From an uncultured Acetatifactor sp. (GTDB lineage Bacteria; Bacillota; Clostridia; Lachnospirales; Lachnospiraceae), in assembly GCA_947629645.1 (NCBI GenBank), contig CANREV010000017.1:1-64000 (forward strand): a DNA stretch of 64,000 nucleotides, in the 5' to 3' direction. The translations under genes were made by a program, and so were the position numbers. Within the stretch, counting starts at the first letter, position 1, and every line of letters begins with the position of its first letter. This document shows, one piece after another, positions 63,124 through 64,000 of this stretch. The notes under the pieces are model-generated. The model ran no database searches, was not told the origin of the DNA, and worked only from the letters and a program-made list of their open reading frames with translations.

Positions 63124-64000
63124 CTAAAGGGAAAACAGGTAATATTCCATGATGCGTTCCGGCTGCGCTCCCACAAATCCTGTTACTTCATTTAATAACG
63201 CCTGATCTATATCCTGGGGAAGCACCAGCAGAGTGACCCCCTCTTTCCTCGCTGTCTCCAGGCAGACCTTTGTGGATAATACGGCCGTTTCCTCTCCCTG
63301 AACATCAGATGCCTCCTGAAACAGTTTCCCGTCCACATCTCTCTTTTCCGCCATGCACATCCAACGATACATCTCTTCCACTTCTTCAGAATAACTGTCA
63401 TAGGTATAAGCGTCCAGCGATTCCTCCCACATATTTCTTCCATATGGCAGCAAAATATCACCGTCCAGTCCCCTGGCATACTCCATGATCTCCCGGGGCG
63501 CCCAGAGGCATATTTTTGCGTCACTTATGTCAGTTACAGAGTTCCTTTCCAGATCAGCCAGTAACTGAGCCGCGTTCTCCTTCTGTTGTTCTTTTTCCTC
63601 AAGCATCGAATCAATACGATCCACCGGGCTGCATAACAGTGCCGTCAACAAGATTCCCACCGTCACCGGCAGACCTCTTCTCCAGCTTTTAAGGCGAAAT
63701 CCCTGCCAGCTCTCCCGCAACAGCTTTGTTCCCGCATAGGCAGTCACCACTGTCACCGGAACGATACTCCAAATCCACTCATAATCATAGAACCTGGTCT
63801 GATAGAGCATCAGGGCCGCCGCAGTCACCGGAAGAATACAGCATACCGCCGATGCCGTTCCATAATATAACAGTCGTTTTTGTTCCTCTTTTTCGCGGTT
63901 CCACCATAAAAATAACAATGCTGTCAGAAAAAGCGCCATCATTTTTCCATGATCTGTGATTCTGAACCAGCCTGTATATGCATTCCTAAGAAGTTCCGCC
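63124..64000 (-). CDS. Membrane protein, 5' end outside the window
   Basis: The frame is open to the window edge (AELLRNAYTGWFRITDHGKMMALFL), so the true start lies beyond 64000. At least four membrane helices (about 20-40, 50-70, 75-92 and 120-135 of the visible part) precede an outside domain of about 150 residues (ERNSVTDISDAKICLWAPREIMEYARG to the end). The layout is like that of the GtrII- and YfhO-like proteins nearby, a GT-C-type membrane protein with a soluble tail. Family not recognised. Confidence 0.65.
   Translation of the reverse strand, partial: AELLRNAYTGWFRITDHGKMMALFLTALLFLWWNREKEEQKRLLYYGTASAVCCILPVTAAALMLYQTRFYDYEWIWSIVPVTVVTAYAGTKLLRESWQGFRLKSWRRGLPVTVGILLTALLCSPVDRIDSMLEEKEQQKENAAQLLADLERNSVTDISDAKICLWAPREIMEYARGLDGDILLPYGRNMWEESLDAYTYDSYSEEVEEMYRWMCMAEKRDVDGKLFQEASDVQGEETAVLSTKVCLETARKEGVTLLVLPQDIDQALLNEVTGFVGAQPERIMEYYLFSL

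Overview
The window looks like a chromosomal surface-polysaccharide region of a Gram-positive anaerobe of the Clostridia, most likely Lachnospiraceae. This is inferred from protein style: an Rpn/PD-(D/E)XK transposase-like nuclease, Wzt/Wzm with Glf and GlfT-like proteins, YfhO, EpsG and GtrII membrane proteins, and secreted cell-wall enzymes with signal peptides. No species can be named from the sequence alone. There are no rRNA, tRNA, CRISPR or intact insertion sequences.

Layout. (1) 0-1.65 kb: an Rpn-type nuclease gene, a decayed relaxase-like fragment and an A/T-rich promoter region. (2) 1.67-19.75 kb, plus strand and visibly A/T-rich: a first polysaccharide cluster with an AlgD-like GDP-mannose dehydrogenase, heparinase/alginate-lyase-like protein, glycosyltransferases, Wzy-like polymerase, WbsX protein and O-acetyltransferase. 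It continues with a methyltransferase / phosphodiesterase / HAD / nucleotidyltransferase / cupin / nucleotidyltransferase run and a Wzx flippase. (3) 19.9-28.0 kb, minus strand: polyprenyl-phosphate sugar transferase, polymerase/ligase, GlfT2-like galactofuranosyltransferase, UDP-galactopyranose mutase and a Wzt/Wzm ABC exporter. (4) 28.0-35.9 kb, minus: a parallel beta-helix protein, a secreted GH43-like enzyme with cell-wall-binding repeats, an acyltransferase and a YfhO protein. (5) 36.3-37.2 kb, plus: a GlfT1-like glycosyltransferase behind a divergent promoter region. (6) 37.2-46.6 kb, minus: a WbpM / sugar transferase / WbpV-like operon with three glycosyltransferases, interrupted by a two-gene foreign module. 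(7) 46.7-58.4 kb, minus: a lipoprotein, an N-acetylglucosaminidase, glycosyltransferases, EpsG polymerase, Wzz-like protein and a third initiating sugar transferase. (8) 58.5-64 kb, minus: GtrII-like and other multi-membrane-span proteins and a GT2; the last gene runs off the window.

How it works together. The window encodes at least three polysaccharide assembly sets: three initiating polyprenyl-phosphate transferases, three polymerase-like proteins, one flippase and one ABC exporter. Around them are precursor enzymes (GDP-mannuronate, UDP-galactofuranose, probably UDP-N-acetylquinovosamine or -fucosamine) and decorating or remodelling enzymes.

Most notable find: at 40.06-43.11 kb a ParB-like/AAA-ATPase fusion is followed 4 bases later by a TOPRIM-like protein. 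The pair sits between two exact 23-base direct repeats (40043-40065 and 43143-43165), inside an otherwise continuous polysaccharide operon. Removing one repeat plus the module rejoins the upstream epimerase gene to the downstream glycosyltransferase gene with an ATGA stop/start overlap. I read this as a mobile, probably anti-phage, ATPase plus TOPRIM module that landed at the 3' end of an operon gene without breaking it.
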